A DNA stretch of 64,000 bases from Sphingomonas beigongshangi (GTDB lineage: Bacteria > Pseudomonadota > Alphaproteobacteria > Sphingomonadales > Sphingomonadaceae). The translations under genes were made by a program, and so were the position numbers. Location: positions 1-64,000 of the forward strand of contig NZ_JADHDT010000007.1 of NCBI RefSeq assembly GCF_016820445.1, read 5' to 3'. Below, in pieces: positions 19,035 through 28,234 of this stretch (positions are counted from its first letter, which is position 1; every line of letters begins with the position of its first letter). The notes under the pieces were generated by a model that did no database searches, had not been told where the DNA came from, and saw only the letters and a program-made list of their open reading frames with translations.

Positions 19035-19583
19035 TCACATCAGCGGCACTTCCGTCACGCTCTTCACCTGCTTGAGCGAGACGATGCTGCTGACCTCCGA
19101 CAGATAGGGCACTTTGTTGAGCTTATCGCGCAGGAATTGGAGGTATTCCTCCATATCCACGACCATCACGCGAAGGAGGAAATCGAACGAGCCCATCAGC
19201 ATGTGGCATTCGACGACCTCGTCCATCCGGCACAGCTGCTCCGAGACTTCGTCCAGGTTGAGGCGGCCGTCGGCGTCGATCTTGATCATCACATAGACCT
19301 GGACGCTCAGGCCGAGCTTGGCCGGGTCGAGCAGCGCGACCTTCCGGCGGATGATGCCTTCACGCGTCATACGGTCGATGCGTCGCCAGCAGGGCGTCGG
19401 GGTCGAGCCGACCCGTTCCGCGAGATCCGCCAGACTGATCTCGCAATCCTTCTGAAGCTGTTTCAGGATCGCCACCTCGAGCCGGTCGAGGCGCCGCACC
19501 TCGTCGTCCCGCGTTGATCGCTGCGGGGGGACGGCGAGGGGCAGAACGGGGTCCGGAGTGGAGAGTTTGTGGTGCCGGACCAT
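19035..19583 (-). CDS. Lrp/AsnC family transcriptional regulator
   Basis: A 182-residue DNA-binding regulator. The winged helix-turn-helix is at roughly residues 35-85 (LDRLEVAILKQLQKDCEISL, LAERVGSTPTPCWRRIDRM), followed by the RAM ligand-sensing domain (VQVYVMIKIDADGRL, VVECHMLMGSFDFLLRVMV). A 30-residue N-terminal tail precedes the usual start; ATG 19583 is my choice, though later starts are possible. It lies 52 bases downstream of the autotransporter on the same strand, so it may be co-transcribed with it. Lrp-type proteins often sense amino acids; the ligand is unknown. Confidence 0.9.
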   Translation of the reverse strand: MVRHHKLSTPDPVLPLAVPPQRSTRDDEVRRLDRLEVAILKQLQKDCEISLADLAERVGSTPTPCWRRIDRMTREGIIRRKVALLDPAKLGLSVQVYVMIKIDADGRLNLDEVSEQLCRMDEVVECHMLMGSFDFLLRVMVVDMEEYLQFLRDKLNKVPYLSEVSSIVSLKQVKSVTEVPLM

Positions 19584-19635
19584 GGTTCTACCCCTGCGTC
19601 GTGTCATTGCTCCCGATGAGTCGGTTGTGGACCGA

Positions 19636-22600
19636 TCAGAACCGCGCGGCAATACCGATCAGGCCGGCATGGTCGCGCAGGTTGTCGCGGAAGGCGCCCT
19701 GGTAGGTGAGCGTGATCTTCAGCTGGTCGGAGGCGGCGGTGGTGACGCCGGCGGCGATGCGCGCAGCGTCGCGGCCGAGCGTCTGCGAGCGGATCGCGAA
19801 GGGCACGTCGGCCTGGGTCGCGAAGGCGCCGGACAGCGCGGCGTTGGTGTCGCCCAGTTCGTGGCTGTAGGACACGCGGGCGAAGGGCGTGATCGAACCC
19901 TGGCCCTTGAGCGGCATGCGATAGGCGATGCCGCCGCCGGCGCCGACCTGGACCGACTGGAAGGTGGTGCCGGCCACCGCCAGGGCGGCGGGCGAGCCGC
20001 TTTCCACGGTGCTGCCGCCCGACAGCGAGCGATAGGTGACGACGGGGATGTAGGCGTCGATCGTCAGCCCCTTCTTGCCCTTTGCACTCAGCACGTTGTC
20101 GAGCTGCGCGGAGACGGCGGTACGCGACAGCGTGCCGCGGTTGACGCCCGCGATGCCGTCGATGCCGCTGACCAGGCGGTTGCTGGCATGGTCGATGCGC
20201 GTCACCGAGCCCTGCAGCGCGACCGAGCCCAGCTTGTGGCGCACGACGCCGAAGACGCTGGCGCCATAGCCCTTCAGATGGTCGCGATAGGCATAGCCGC
20301 CCGCGGCCGAATCGGCGGTGACGTAGGACAGCGACCCGCCGAGGGAGACGTCGCCGTCGTTGGGCGTGACGTCATAGCCCATGACGACGCCGACATAGTC
20401 GGAGCGCAGCGCACGCACGCCGCCGCCGGCGCCGACCTTGGTCCGGCCCGCGAGCACGCGCGCCCAGCTGCGGCCGGTGCGCGCGCCGGACGCGGTGGCT
20501 TCGCCGGCCGCGGCATCGGTCGGGGCGGACGCGGTGTCCGACGCGCTGTCCGCGGTCTGGGTGGGCGCGGTCTGAGCGGGCGCCGTGTCGACGGCCTGTG
20601 CCAGATTGACGTCGCCGGCGCCGGCCAGCGCGGCGGGCGTGTCGGGAATGGCATCGACGAGCGCGCCGATGGCGGCATCGGTGGTGCCGGGGATGCGCGA
20701 GAGCGCGGTCGCGCTGACCTCGCCCGCGACCGTGGGCGTGTCGAAGCGGCCGCCGCGCAGGTCGGCGATGCGGCTGTCCTGCACCTGCGCGACGCTGTCG
20801 AGGATCGCGCGGTCGGCGAGCACCTGCGTCGCATGGCCGTCGCCGCGCAGGTCGCCCGAGGCGGCGCGTGCCTGGTCGAAGGTGGAGAATTGCAGCGCGC
20901 CGAGCAGCTCCGCATTGCCGGGCGTCGACAGATAGGAGGCGGTGCGCAGTGCCTTGCCCAGCCCGTCGCCCGACGCCGCATTGGCGAACACCGACGTATC
21001 CTCGAACGCCGGCCGCGCCACCAGCGACAGCGACGAGAAGCCGTCGTCGATGTCGACGTATTGCAGCGATGGCGTGAAGCCCTTGACGGCATCCATCGGT
21101 GTATAGACGAGATCGAAGCCGAGCATGCTGCCCTTCTTCGCGGTCACGACCTGCGAGAGCTTGGTCGGATCAAGAGCGACCTTCTCTCCATCGCGGAGGA
21201 AGTTGCCGAAGCGGCCGAAAAAGAAACTTGGAATGACATAAGGTAAGCCGTAGGATGGGATGGTCGTTCCGGCCCCCTCCATTAAGCATGGTGGATAGCC
21301 GACCTTGACGGCATCGATGCAGACCTGTGGCATTGGCTTGTCGCGCGAGTCGACCACGCCCTGCATCAGAGGGATGACCTGGCCCGGTCGGTAGAAGCCA
21401 CGGGCAAAATTGGCACCGACCGTTGCGCCGTCAAAGATGCCGATCGGCGCCACGACGTTGTACGAACGAAGGACGTTGATGTAGTCTCCAAGGTTAGTCG
21501 GATCGCCTCCATCCTTCAGTCGCGCCTCGAAATTGAGCCAGACACGCTCCTGATAGTTGGTGAGGGCCGCCTTCGTCGTCGTCGGAGCGACCTGGAAGAT
21601 CGTCTGCGACGTGGGGCGCAATTCGGTCCTGTAACGGGGCAGGCCGCTGATATCGGCCTGAATGGGGGATTCAACATCGCTCGAAGGCAGGTGAAATTCG
21701 AGAGCGGTCGGAAGGATCGTTCCCGCGAGGATGCTGTAGCCGGCGATTCGTCCCGAACCGGAGAGCGTTGCGAGATTCTTGAGGACGAACAGAGGCCCCA
21801 GAAGGCCCGGGTCGAAGTTCGCGTAAAGCTTTTCCTCGTTGTTGGTGGTGATGGTGCCGCCATCCAGGTTGATGGTGCCCCGGTCGGCGACGATCTGTCC
21901 GTTGTGAAGATAGCCGCCCTTCTGGATGTTCAGAACGCCGCGCTTGACCCAGACGGTCCAGGCGCCGCTGCGGGTATCCAGATCCCACTGGCCGCCGGTA
22001 TCGATGGTGATCTGTCCGTATTGCCCCTTGAAGAAGTCGTCCATGGTCCCGGCGTTGAAATAGGGGTTCAGATCGCCCTTCACCTTGGTGGTGACCTTCA
22101 GGATATCATCCATCGTCTGATAGCCGGGCATGTTGATCAGCCCGTCGTTGCGCATGTCGACGCCGTTGTAGGTGATGCATCCGGACAGGGTGCCGCTGTG
22201 CCAGCCGGCGCCGGTATCGCAGTAGGATGTGACGGGATTGCCCTCCAGATTCCCCGCGGGATCCTGATAGCGCAGGAACGCCTGCGAATCCTTCATATGG
22301 TGGACGGCGTATACGATACGGTCGCGCAGCGACTGCGGCAGCCTGGCCAGCGGCTCCGACAGATAGTCCAGCAACGCGTCCTGCCATTCGGAGGAAAGGA
22401 CTTGCCCTGCCGCCGAACCGCCGTGAAAGCCGATGATGGTCGCGGGGCCGAACCCGTCGTAGATGGTCGGCCGCTGCGACGCATCGGCGATGCCGCGAGT
22501 GGGAGAACCGATCAGCGCGAAGCCGCATGCCGAATAGCAGCCGCCGTCGATCACCACGGTCGTGTTGTGCTTGAAGAAAAAATCGGCCATCTGCAGGCCA

Positions 22601-22857
22601 CCGACGGCGAAGCCGCCGGGATTGTCGCGCAGCACGACACGATTGATCGTGATGCCGCGCTTTGCCGCCTCGGCGAAGAAGAGTTCGAGGAAGTCGCCCT
22701 CCCATCCGGTTTCTTGACCGGTCTGATACAGTGTGCCGTCCTTGTACCACCACGACTCGTATGCCGCCTGGCCAAAGGCCGGACCGGTGAGTGCGCAGGT
22801 CGACACGGCTGCGGCGGACGTCACGAGAAGACGCCGCAAAGACTTCGATCTCTTCAT
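19636..22857 (-). CDS. Autotransporter with ClpP/crotonase-like passenger domain
   Basis: A 1073-residue type V secretion protein. A signal peptide (residues 1-30, cleaving near PAFGQ-AA) is followed at about 35-190 by a region with the ClpP-fold pattern: NPGG at 79-82, GGCYSACGFALIG with Ser109, and IIGFHGG with His145, matching nucleophile and base positions of the periplasmic ClpP-like COG3904 group. Residues 280-390 look like beta-helix repeats, 630-790 are a linker, and about 797-1073 are a beta-barrel ending in IAARF, with the terminal Phe needed for outer-membrane insertion. The passenger has six cysteines, unusual for autotransporters. The fold reading is by eye; protease activity is inferred. 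Confidence 0.85.
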   Translation of the reverse strand: MKRSKSLRRLLVTSAAAVSTCALTGPAFGQAAYESWWYKDGTLYQTGQETGWEGDFLELFFAEAAKRGITINRVVLRDNPGGFAVGGLQMADFFFKHNTTVVIDGGCYSACGFALIGSPTRGIADASQRPTIYDGFGPATIIGFHGGSAAGQVLSSEWQDALLDYLSEPLARLPQSLRDRIVYAVHHMKDSQAFLRYQDPAGNLEGNPVTSYCDTGAGWHSGTLSGCITYNGVDMRNDGLINMPGYQTMDDILKVTTKVKGDLNPYFNAGTMDDFFKGQYGQITIDTGGQWDLDTRSGAWTVWVKRGVLNIQKGGYLHNGQIVADRGTINLDGGTITTNNEEKLYANFDPGLLGPLFVLKNLATLSGSGRIAGYSILAGTILPTALEFHLPSSDVESPIQADISGLPRYRTELRPTSQTIFQVAPTTTKAALTNYQERVWLNFEARLKDGGDPTNLGDYINVLRSYNVVAPIGIFDGATVGANFARGFYRPGQVIPLMQGVVDSRDKPMPQVCIDAVKVGYPPCLMEGAGTTIPSYGLPYVIPSFFFGRFGNFLRDGEKVALDPTKLSQVVTAKKGSMLGFDLVYTPMDAVKGFTPSLQYVDIDDGFSSLSLVARPAFEDTSVFANAASGDGLGKALRTASYLSTPGNAELLGALQFSTFDQARAASGDLRGDGHATQVLADRAILDSVAQVQDSRIADLRGGRFDTPTVAGEVSATALSRIPGTTDAAIGALVDAIPDTPAALAGAGDVNLAQAVDTAPAQTAPTQTADSASDTASAPTDAAAGEATASGARTGRSWARVLAGRTKVGAGGGVRALRSDYVGVVMGYDVTPNDGDVSLGGSLSYVTADSAAGGYAYRDHLKGYGASVFGVVRHKLGSVALQGSVTRIDHASNRLVSGIDGIAGVNRGTLSRTAVSAQLDNVLSAKGKKGLTIDAYIPVVTYRSLSGGSTVESGSPAALAVAGTTFQSVQVGAGGGIAYRMPLKGQGSITPFARVSYSHELGDTNAALSGAFATQADVPFAIRSQTLGRDAARIAAGVTTAASDQLKITLTYQGAFRDNLRDHAGLIGIAARF

Positions 22858-23126
22858 TTAATCCCCCAATATATCGCACGACACCGATATTCGGCGCGGG
22901 TGTATTCACCTGCTGCCGAATCCCCCGTTGCGTGACGCCGAACATTAGGATCGCGGAGAGGAAATGTTTTTCTCAATTCTTGGTCGTTGCGATGACGGAA
23001 TGAGCAGGGGTTTGCTCAAACCGCGCCGATGGCGGAAACTCGTTGCCGCAGATCGTATACTCTGGAAGCAGATCGACCCGCGCCACCATCGCGCGCGCAC
23101 CATGCCGCGTGCCGGCCGGCGGCCGC

Positions 23127-24017
23127 CTATCGTCGCGAGGCGTAGCCGAGCAGCAGCCCCTTGTGCCGCGCGACGACCTCGGCGAGCCAGTCGAGGAATT
23201 GCCGGACCTGCGGGCGCTCGCGGACGTCGCGGTGGACGGAAAGCCAGAAGGCGCGCTCGATCGCGCGGTCAGGCAGGACGGCGACGAGCCTCGCATCCAT
23301 GTCGCCGATGAAGCACGGCAGCACGCCGATCCCCGCGCCGGCTGCGACCAGGCGATGCTGGGCATTGATGCTGCTTGACGTCACCGATGCGCTCAGGCCC
23401 GCGCCGATCTCGTCGAGATAGTCGAGTTCCGGGGCATAGAGGATGTTCGGGACATAGCCGACCAACGGGTGGGCGCGCAGGTCCACCACCTGCGTCACCG
23501 GGCCGGCGCGGTCGAGGAAGTCGCGGCTGGCGTAGAGGCGCAGCACATAAGGGCTGAGCTTCCGGATCATCAGCGGGCCCCGGCGCGGCTTGGCAAGCAG
23601 GATGGCGATGTCGGTCTCGCGCCGCGAGGGGCTGAGAAAGCCGCTCGACGCGACCAGTTCGACATGGACGGACGGATGCGCCTCGAGGAACGAGGCGAGA
23701 TGCTCGGCGACGAACCACGTGCCGAATCCCTCGGCCGTGCTGACGCGGACGACGGAGCGGCCTGCATGCGGGTCCGCCGCGCCGCCGCCCAGCGACGCCG
23801 CTTCCATCGCGGCCGCGCTGTCGGCGAGCCGCCGGCCCGCCGCGGTGAGCCTGGGGCCGCTGCGATGGCGTTCCAGCAGCGTCTGGCCGCAGGCCTTTTC
23901 CAGCCGCTGCAGCCGGCGGCTCACCGTCGTCGGGTCCGTCCCAAGTTCGCTCGCCGCGCGCGCGATCAGGCCGTGGCGCGAGACGGCAAGGAGAATGCGC
24001 AGGTCGTCCCAGTTCAT
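23127..24017 (-). CDS. LysR family transcriptional regulator
   Basis: A 296-residue LysR-type regulator with the N-terminal helix-turn-helix (LRILLAVSRHGLIARAASEL, GTDPTTVSRRLQRLEKACGQ) and a C-terminal periplasmic-binding-type effector domain (VRVSTAEGFGTWFVAEHL, AAGAGIGVLPCFIGD). It diverges from mmsA with 88 bases between the starts. LysR regulators commonly control the adjacent divergent operon, so a role in valine or branched-chain catabolism is likely but inferred. Confidence 0.92.
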   Translation of the reverse strand: MNWDDLRILLAVSRHGLIARAASELGTDPTTVSRRLQRLEKACGQTLLERHRSGPRLTAAGRRLADSAAAMEAASLGGGAADPHAGRSVVRVSTAEGFGTWFVAEHLASFLEAHPSVHVELVASSGFLSPSRRETDIAILLAKPRRGPLMIRKLSPYVLRLYASRDFLDRAGPVTQVVDLRAHPLVGYVPNILYAPELDYLDEIGAGLSASVTSSSINAQHRLVAAGAGIGVLPCFIGDMDARLVAVLPDRAIERAFWLSVHRDVRERPQVRQFLDWLAEVVARHKGLLLGYASRR

Positions 24018-24105
24018 CTGGCTGCACTATTGCAGGCCAGGGCTGCGCGTCCAGCGGTTGTCGCGGGGTGCGTTTCGCGGCAGCTTGGCGCAAAAGGAGA
24101 GAGTC

Positions 24106-25638
24106 ATGCGTCAGATCGACCATCTCATCGTCGGGCATGCCGGCGGCGGTTCCGCTGCCCGCGCCGGCGACGTTTTCGATCCCAACACCGGCCAGGTCCA
24201 GGCGCGCGTGTCGCTGGGTGGCCAGGCGGACCTGGACCGGGCGATCGCCGCCGCGCAGGCCGCGCAGCCGGGCTGGGCCGCGACCAACCCGCAGCGGCGC
24301 GCGCGCGTCATGTTCCGCTTCAAGGAGCTGGTCGAGCGCGAGATGGACAGCCTCGCGCATCTTCTCTCGTCCGAGCATGGCAAGGTGATCGCCGACGCCA
24401 AGGGCGACATCCAGCGCGGGCTGGAGGTGATCGAATTCGCCTGCGGCATCCCGCACGTGCTCAAGGGCGAATATACGCAGGGCGCGGGGCCGGGGATCGA
24501 CGTCTATTCGATGCGCCAGCCGCTGGGTATCGGCGCGGGCATCACGCCGTTCAACTTCCCGGCGATGATCCCGATGTGGATGTTCGGCGTCGCCATCGCG
24601 TGCGGCAATGCGTTCATCCTCAAGCCCAGCGAGCGCGATCCGTCGGTGCCGGTCCGCCTTGCCGAACTGATGCTGGAGGCGGGCGCGCCCGAGGGGATCC
24701 TGCAGGTCGTCCATGGCGACAAGGAGATGGTCGACGCGATCCTCGACCATCCCGCGATCAGCGCGGTCAGCTTCGTCGGTTCCTCCGACATCGCGCATTA
24801 CGTCTATCGCCGCGGCGTCGAGGCGGGCAAGCGCGTCCAGGCGATGGGCGGCGCCAAGAACCACGGCATCGTCATGCCGGACGCCGACCTCGACCAGGTC
24901 GTCGCCGATCTGGCGGGCGCGGCCTTCGGCTCGGCGGGGGAGCGGTGCATGGCGCTGCCGGTCGTCGTTCCCGTCGGCGAGCGGACCGCGGACGCCTTGC
25001 GCGACAAGCTGGTGCCGGCGATCCGCGCGCTGCGGGTCGGCGTGTCGACCGACGCGGAGGCGCATTACGGACCGGTGGTCAATGCCGCGCACAAGACGCG
25101 CGTCGAAAACTGGATCGGCACCGCGGTCGACGAGGGCGCGGAGCTGGTGGTCGACGGGCGCGGCTTCACGCTCCAGGGCCATGAGGACGGCTTCTTCGTG
25201 GGGCCGACGCTGCTCGACCGCGTGACGCCGCAGATGCGCTCGTACCAGGAGGAGATATTCGGTCCCGTGCTCCAGATCGTGCGTGCGCCCGACTTCGAGA
25301 CCGCGCTGCGCCTGCCGAGCGAGCACCAGTACGGCAACGGCGTCGCGATCTTCACCCGCAACGGCCATGCCGCGCGCGAATTTGCGGCGCGGGTCAATGT
25401 CGGGATGGTCGGCATCAACGTGCCGATCCCGGTGCCGGTCGCCTATCACACCTTCGGCGGCTGGAAGCGGAGCGCGTTCGGCGACGTCAACCAGCACGGC
25501 ACCGAGGGCGTGCGCTTCTGGACCAAGGTCAAGACGGTGACGCAACGCTGGCCCGACGGCTCCGCCCTGTCGCCGGGTAGCGAGGATGGCGGCCCGAGCC
25601 GCATCCAGGACGCCTTCGTCATTCCGACCATGGGGTAG
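24106..25638 (+). CDS. mmsA: Methylmalonate-semialdehyde dehydrogenase (acylating)
   Basis: Converts methylmalonate semialdehyde to propionyl-CoA with NAD and CoA, late in valine catabolism. The 510-residue aldehyde dehydrogenase shows GITPFNFPAMIPMWMFG, the NAD-binding SFVGSS, MGGAKNHGIVMPDADLDQ, and the catalytic Cys in GSAGERCMALP; Glu is absent at the usual general-base site, as in the CoA-acylating subgroup. The ATG at 24106 follows AAAGGAGAG. It is the first gene of a four-gene catabolic operon. Confidence 0.96.
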   Translation: MRQIDHLIVGHAGGGSAARAGDVFDPNTGQVQARVSLGGQADLDRAIAAAQAAQPGWAATNPQRRARVMFRFKELVEREMDSLAHLLSSEHGKVIADAKGDIQRGLEVIEFACGIPHVLKGEYTQGAGPGIDVYSMRQPLGIGAGITPFNFPAMIPMWMFGVAIACGNAFILKPSERDPSVPVRLAELMLEAGAPEGILQVVHGDKEMVDAILDHPAISAVSFVGSSDIAHYVYRRGVEAGKRVQAMGGAKNHGIVMPDADLDQVVADLAGAAFGSAGERCMALPVVVPVGERTADALRDKLVPAIRALRVGVSTDAEAHYGPVVNAAHKTRVENWIGTAVDEGAELVVDGRGFTLQGHEDGFFVGPTLLDRVTPQMRSYQEEIFGPVLQIVRAPDFETALRLPSEHQYGNGVAIFTRNGHAAREFAARVNVGMVGINVPIPVPVAYHTFGGWKRSAFGDVNQHGTEGVRFWTKVKTVTQRWPDGSALSPGSEDGGPSRIQDAFVIPTMG

Positions 25639-25639
25639 G

Positions 25640-26146
25640 ATGATGCGCGCTCCGACGCTCTGCCTCGCCCTCATGCTCGCCCTGCCGGTCGCCGCCTGCG
25701 GAGGCGGGGGCGGGGCGGGCAACAACAGCCAGCAAGCCGCGACCGCCCAGGCGGAACCACCGGCGAAGCTGACCGAAGATCCCGACAACGCGCTGCTGCC
25801 CGTCACACTGCCGTCGCCGGTCGCGCTCAAGGCGATCCCCGCCGCCTTCCAGGGGCGGTGGGGCATGGTTGCGAACGACTGCGACCCCAAGCGCGCCGAC
25901 GCCAAGGGGCTGCTGACGATTGCGGGCGACCGGCTCTCCTTCTACGAATCGCGCGGCACCGCGACGCGGATTCGCCGCGAGGGCGCGGACCGCATCCTGT
26001 TCGACCTGCCGATGAGCGGCGAGGGGATGAGCTGGTCCGAGCCCACGATCCTGACGCTCAAGGACGACGGTCGCGTCCTCGTCCGCGATGTCACCGCCCC
26101 CGCCGACCGCGTCGGCGCCACCCGTTACCAGAAGTGCCCGGCATGA
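25640..26146 (+). CDS. Putative lipoprotein in the valine operon
   Basis: A 168-residue protein with a lipoprotein signal (LMLALPVAAC, Cys followed by a Gly run) and a linker rich in Ala and Gln. The mature part reads as a compact domain (IPAAFQGRWGMVANDCDPKR, LLTIAGDRLSFYESRG) with Cys residues near both ends (NDCDP, YQKCPA). I do not recognise a named family. It starts 1 base after the mmsA stop and overlaps the next gene by ATGA, so it is expressed with valine enzymes; why a lipoprotein should be is unclear. Confidence 0.82.
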   Translation: MMRAPTLCLALMLALPVAACGGGGGAGNNSQQAATAQAEPPAKLTEDPDNALLPVTLPSPVALKAIPAAFQGRWGMVANDCDPKRADAKGLLTIAGDRLSFYESRGTATRIRREGADRILFDLPMSGEGMSWSEPTILTLKDDGRVLVRDVTAPADRVGATRYQKCPA

Positions 26147-27288
26147 CGAACCAGTTCGACCTCACCGACGACCAGCGCGAAATCCAGGAACTCGCGCGCC
26201 GCTTCACCGCCGACCGCATCACGCCGGTCGCGGCGGAGTGGGACGAGAAGCACCATTATCCCGTCGACGTGTGGAAGGCGGCGGGGGAGCTCGGCTTCGG
26301 CGCGATCTACGTCAGCGAGGAATCGGGCGGGATCGCGCTCGGGCGGCTGGAGGCGGCGCTGGTGATGGAGGCGATGGCCTACGGCTGTCCGGCGACCAGC
26401 GCCTTCATCTCGATTCACAATATGGCCGCCTGGATGATCGACCGTTTCGGCTCGGCGGACGTCAAGGCGCGCTACCTGCCCGGCCTCGTCACGATGGAGA
26501 CGATCGGGAGCTATTGCTTGACCGAGCCCGGCTCCGGCTCGGATGCGGCGGCGCTGAAGACCAGCGCGCGGCGCGACGGCGATCATTACGTCCTGAACGG
26601 GACCAAGCAGTTCATCTCCGGCGCGGGCTACAACGACCTCTACGTCTGCATGGTGCGGACGGGAGAGGAGAAAAGCCGCGGGATCAGCGCGATCGTCGTC
26701 GAGAAGGACACGCCCGGCCTGTCGTTCGGCGCGCCCGAGAAGAAGCTCGGCTGGAATGCCTCGCCGACCGCGCAGGTCATCTTCGAGGATTGCCGCGTGC
26801 CCGTCGCCAATCTGGTCGGCGCGGAGGGCGAGGGGTTCCGCATCGCGATGGCGGGGCTCGACGGCGGGCGGCTCAACATCGGCGCCTGTTCGCTGGGCGG
26901 GGCGCAGCGCTGCCTGGACGAGGCGATCCGCTATACCAAGGAACGGCAGCAGTTCGGCCAGCCCGTCGCCGACTTCCAGAACACGCAGTTCATGCTTGCC
27001 GACATGGCGACCGACCTGGAGGCGGCGCGTGCGCTGCTCTACCTCGCCGCGGCAAAGGTGACCGCGAATGCGCCGGACAAGTCGCGCTTCTCCGCGATGG
27101 CGAAGCGGCTGTCGACCGACAGCGGCTCGGCGATCGTCGATCGCGCGCTGCAGCTTCATGGCGGCTACGGTTATCTCAAGGATTATCCGATCGAGCGGTT
27201 CTGGCGCGACCTGCGCGTCCATTCGATCCTGGAGGGTACCAACCAGGTGATGCGGATGATCGTCGGGCGCGACCTGCTGCGGCAGTAA
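26143..27288 (+). CDS. Acyl-CoA dehydrogenase, probable isobutyryl-CoA dehydrogenase
   Basis: A 381-residue FAD-dependent acyl-CoA dehydrogenase that probably oxidises isobutyryl-CoA to methacrylyl-CoA. It has YCLTEPGSGSDAAALKT, the FAD-binding NGTKQFISGAG, the ERQQFGQPVADFQNTQF stretch, LHGGYGYLKDYPIERFWRD, and the active-site Glu in ILEGTNQVM. The position between mmsA and mmsB is what selects the isobutyryl substrate; the family alone would allow other short-chain substrates. The ATG at 26143 overlaps the lipoprotein stop. Confidence 0.9.
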   Translation: MTNQFDLTDDQREIQELARRFTADRITPVAAEWDEKHHYPVDVWKAAGELGFGAIYVSEESGGIALGRLEAALVMEAMAYGCPATSAFISIHNMAAWMIDRFGSADVKARYLPGLVTMETIGSYCLTEPGSGSDAAALKTSARRDGDHYVLNGTKQFISGAGYNDLYVCMVRTGEEKSRGISAIVVEKDTPGLSFGAPEKKLGWNASPTAQVIFEDCRVPVANLVGAEGEGFRIAMAGLDGGRLNIGACSLGGAQRCLDEAIRYTKERQQFGQPVADFQNTQFMLADMATDLEAARALLYLAAAKVTANAPDKSRFSAMAKRLSTDSGSAIVDRALQLHGGYGYLKDYPIERFWRDLRVHSILEGTNQVMRMIVGRDLLRQ

Positions 27289-27318
27289 CGCCGCCGATAA
27301 CGATAAGGAGAGGCAGAT

Positions 27319-28191
27319 ATGGCACGGGTCGCGTTCATCGGTCTGGGCAACATGGGTGGCGGCATGGCCGCGAACCTGGCGAAGAAGGGGCACGACGTGC
27401 GCGCCTTCGACCTCAGCGCGGACGCGCTGGACAAGGCGAGGGCCGCGGGTTGCCTGCCGGCCGATGACGCCGCCGCGGCGGTCGAGGGGGCGGAAGCGGT
27501 GATCACCATGCTGCCCGCCGGCAAACACGTCGAAGGCGTCTATGCAGAGGCGGTATTCGGCCGGGCCGCGCCCTCGGCGATCCTTATCGACTGTTCGACG
27601 ATCGACGTCGCGACCGCGCGGCGGCTGGCGGAGCAGGCGGCGACGAACGGTCTCCTCGCGGTCGATGCGCCCGTGTCCGGCGGGATCGCGGCGGCGGCGG
27701 CCGGCACGCTGACCTTCATGGTCGGCGGCAGCGACGACGGTTTCGCGCGCGCGCAACCGTTCCTGGCGGACATGGGCAAGACGGTGATCCATGCCGGCGG
27801 AAGCGGCGCCGGACAGGCGGCGAAGATGTGCAACAACATGCTGCTCGGCGCGACGATGGTCGCGACCTGCGAGGCATTCCGGCTCGCCGAGCGGCTGGGT
27901 CTGGACCTGCGGACCTTCTACGACATCTCGTCGGTAAGCTCGGGGCAGAGCTGGTCGATGACGACCTATTGCCCCGTGCCCGGCGTCGGGCCGGAAACCC
28001 CCGCCGATCGCGACTATCAGGGCGGGTTCGCGGCTGCGTTGATGCTCAAGGACCTGCGCCTGGCGATGGAGGCGGCCGCGGACGCGGGTGCCGCCACGCC
28101 GATGGGCAGCCGTGCGGCCGAACTCTACGAGGCGTTCGTCGCGAAGGGCGAGGGCGGCACCGACTTCTCCGGTATCATCCGCACCCTCTGA
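27319..28191 (+). CDS. mmsB: 3-hydroxyisobutyrate dehydrogenase
   Basis: Oxidises 3-hydroxyisobutyrate to methylmalonate semialdehyde, the substrate of MmsA. The 290-residue protein has the Rossmann motif GLGNMGGGMAANLAKKG, the substrate-binding DAPVSGGIAAAAAGTL, the catalytic Lys region GSGAGQAAKMCNNMLLG, and the C-terminal KDLRLAMEAA. It is preceded by AAGGAGAGG and ends the operon, converging on the YqeY-like gene. No 3-hydroxyisobutyryl-CoA hydrolase or enoyl-CoA hydratase gene is in this cluster, so those steps are encoded elsewhere. Confidence 0.96.
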   Translation: MARVAFIGLGNMGGGMAANLAKKGHDVRAFDLSADALDKARAAGCLPADDAAAAVEGAEAVITMLPAGKHVEGVYAEAVFGRAAPSAILIDCSTIDVATARRLAEQAATNGLLAVDAPVSGGIAAAAAGTLTFMVGGSDDGFARAQPFLADMGKTVIHAGGSGAGQAAKMCNNMLLGATMVATCEAFRLAERLGLDLRTFYDISSVSSGQSWSMTTYCPVPGVGPETPADRDYQGGFAAALMLKDLRLAMEAAADAGAATPMGSRAAELYEAFVAKGEGGTDFSGIIRTL

Positions 28192-28234
28192 CGCGACAGG
28201 AGGCGGCAGGGCTCCGACCTGACGCCTGCGATCG

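Noticed and set aside
23269..25905. 878-codon minus-strand frame
   Set aside because: It lies antisense to mmsA and overlaps the LysR gene in the wrong frame; no recognisable domain.
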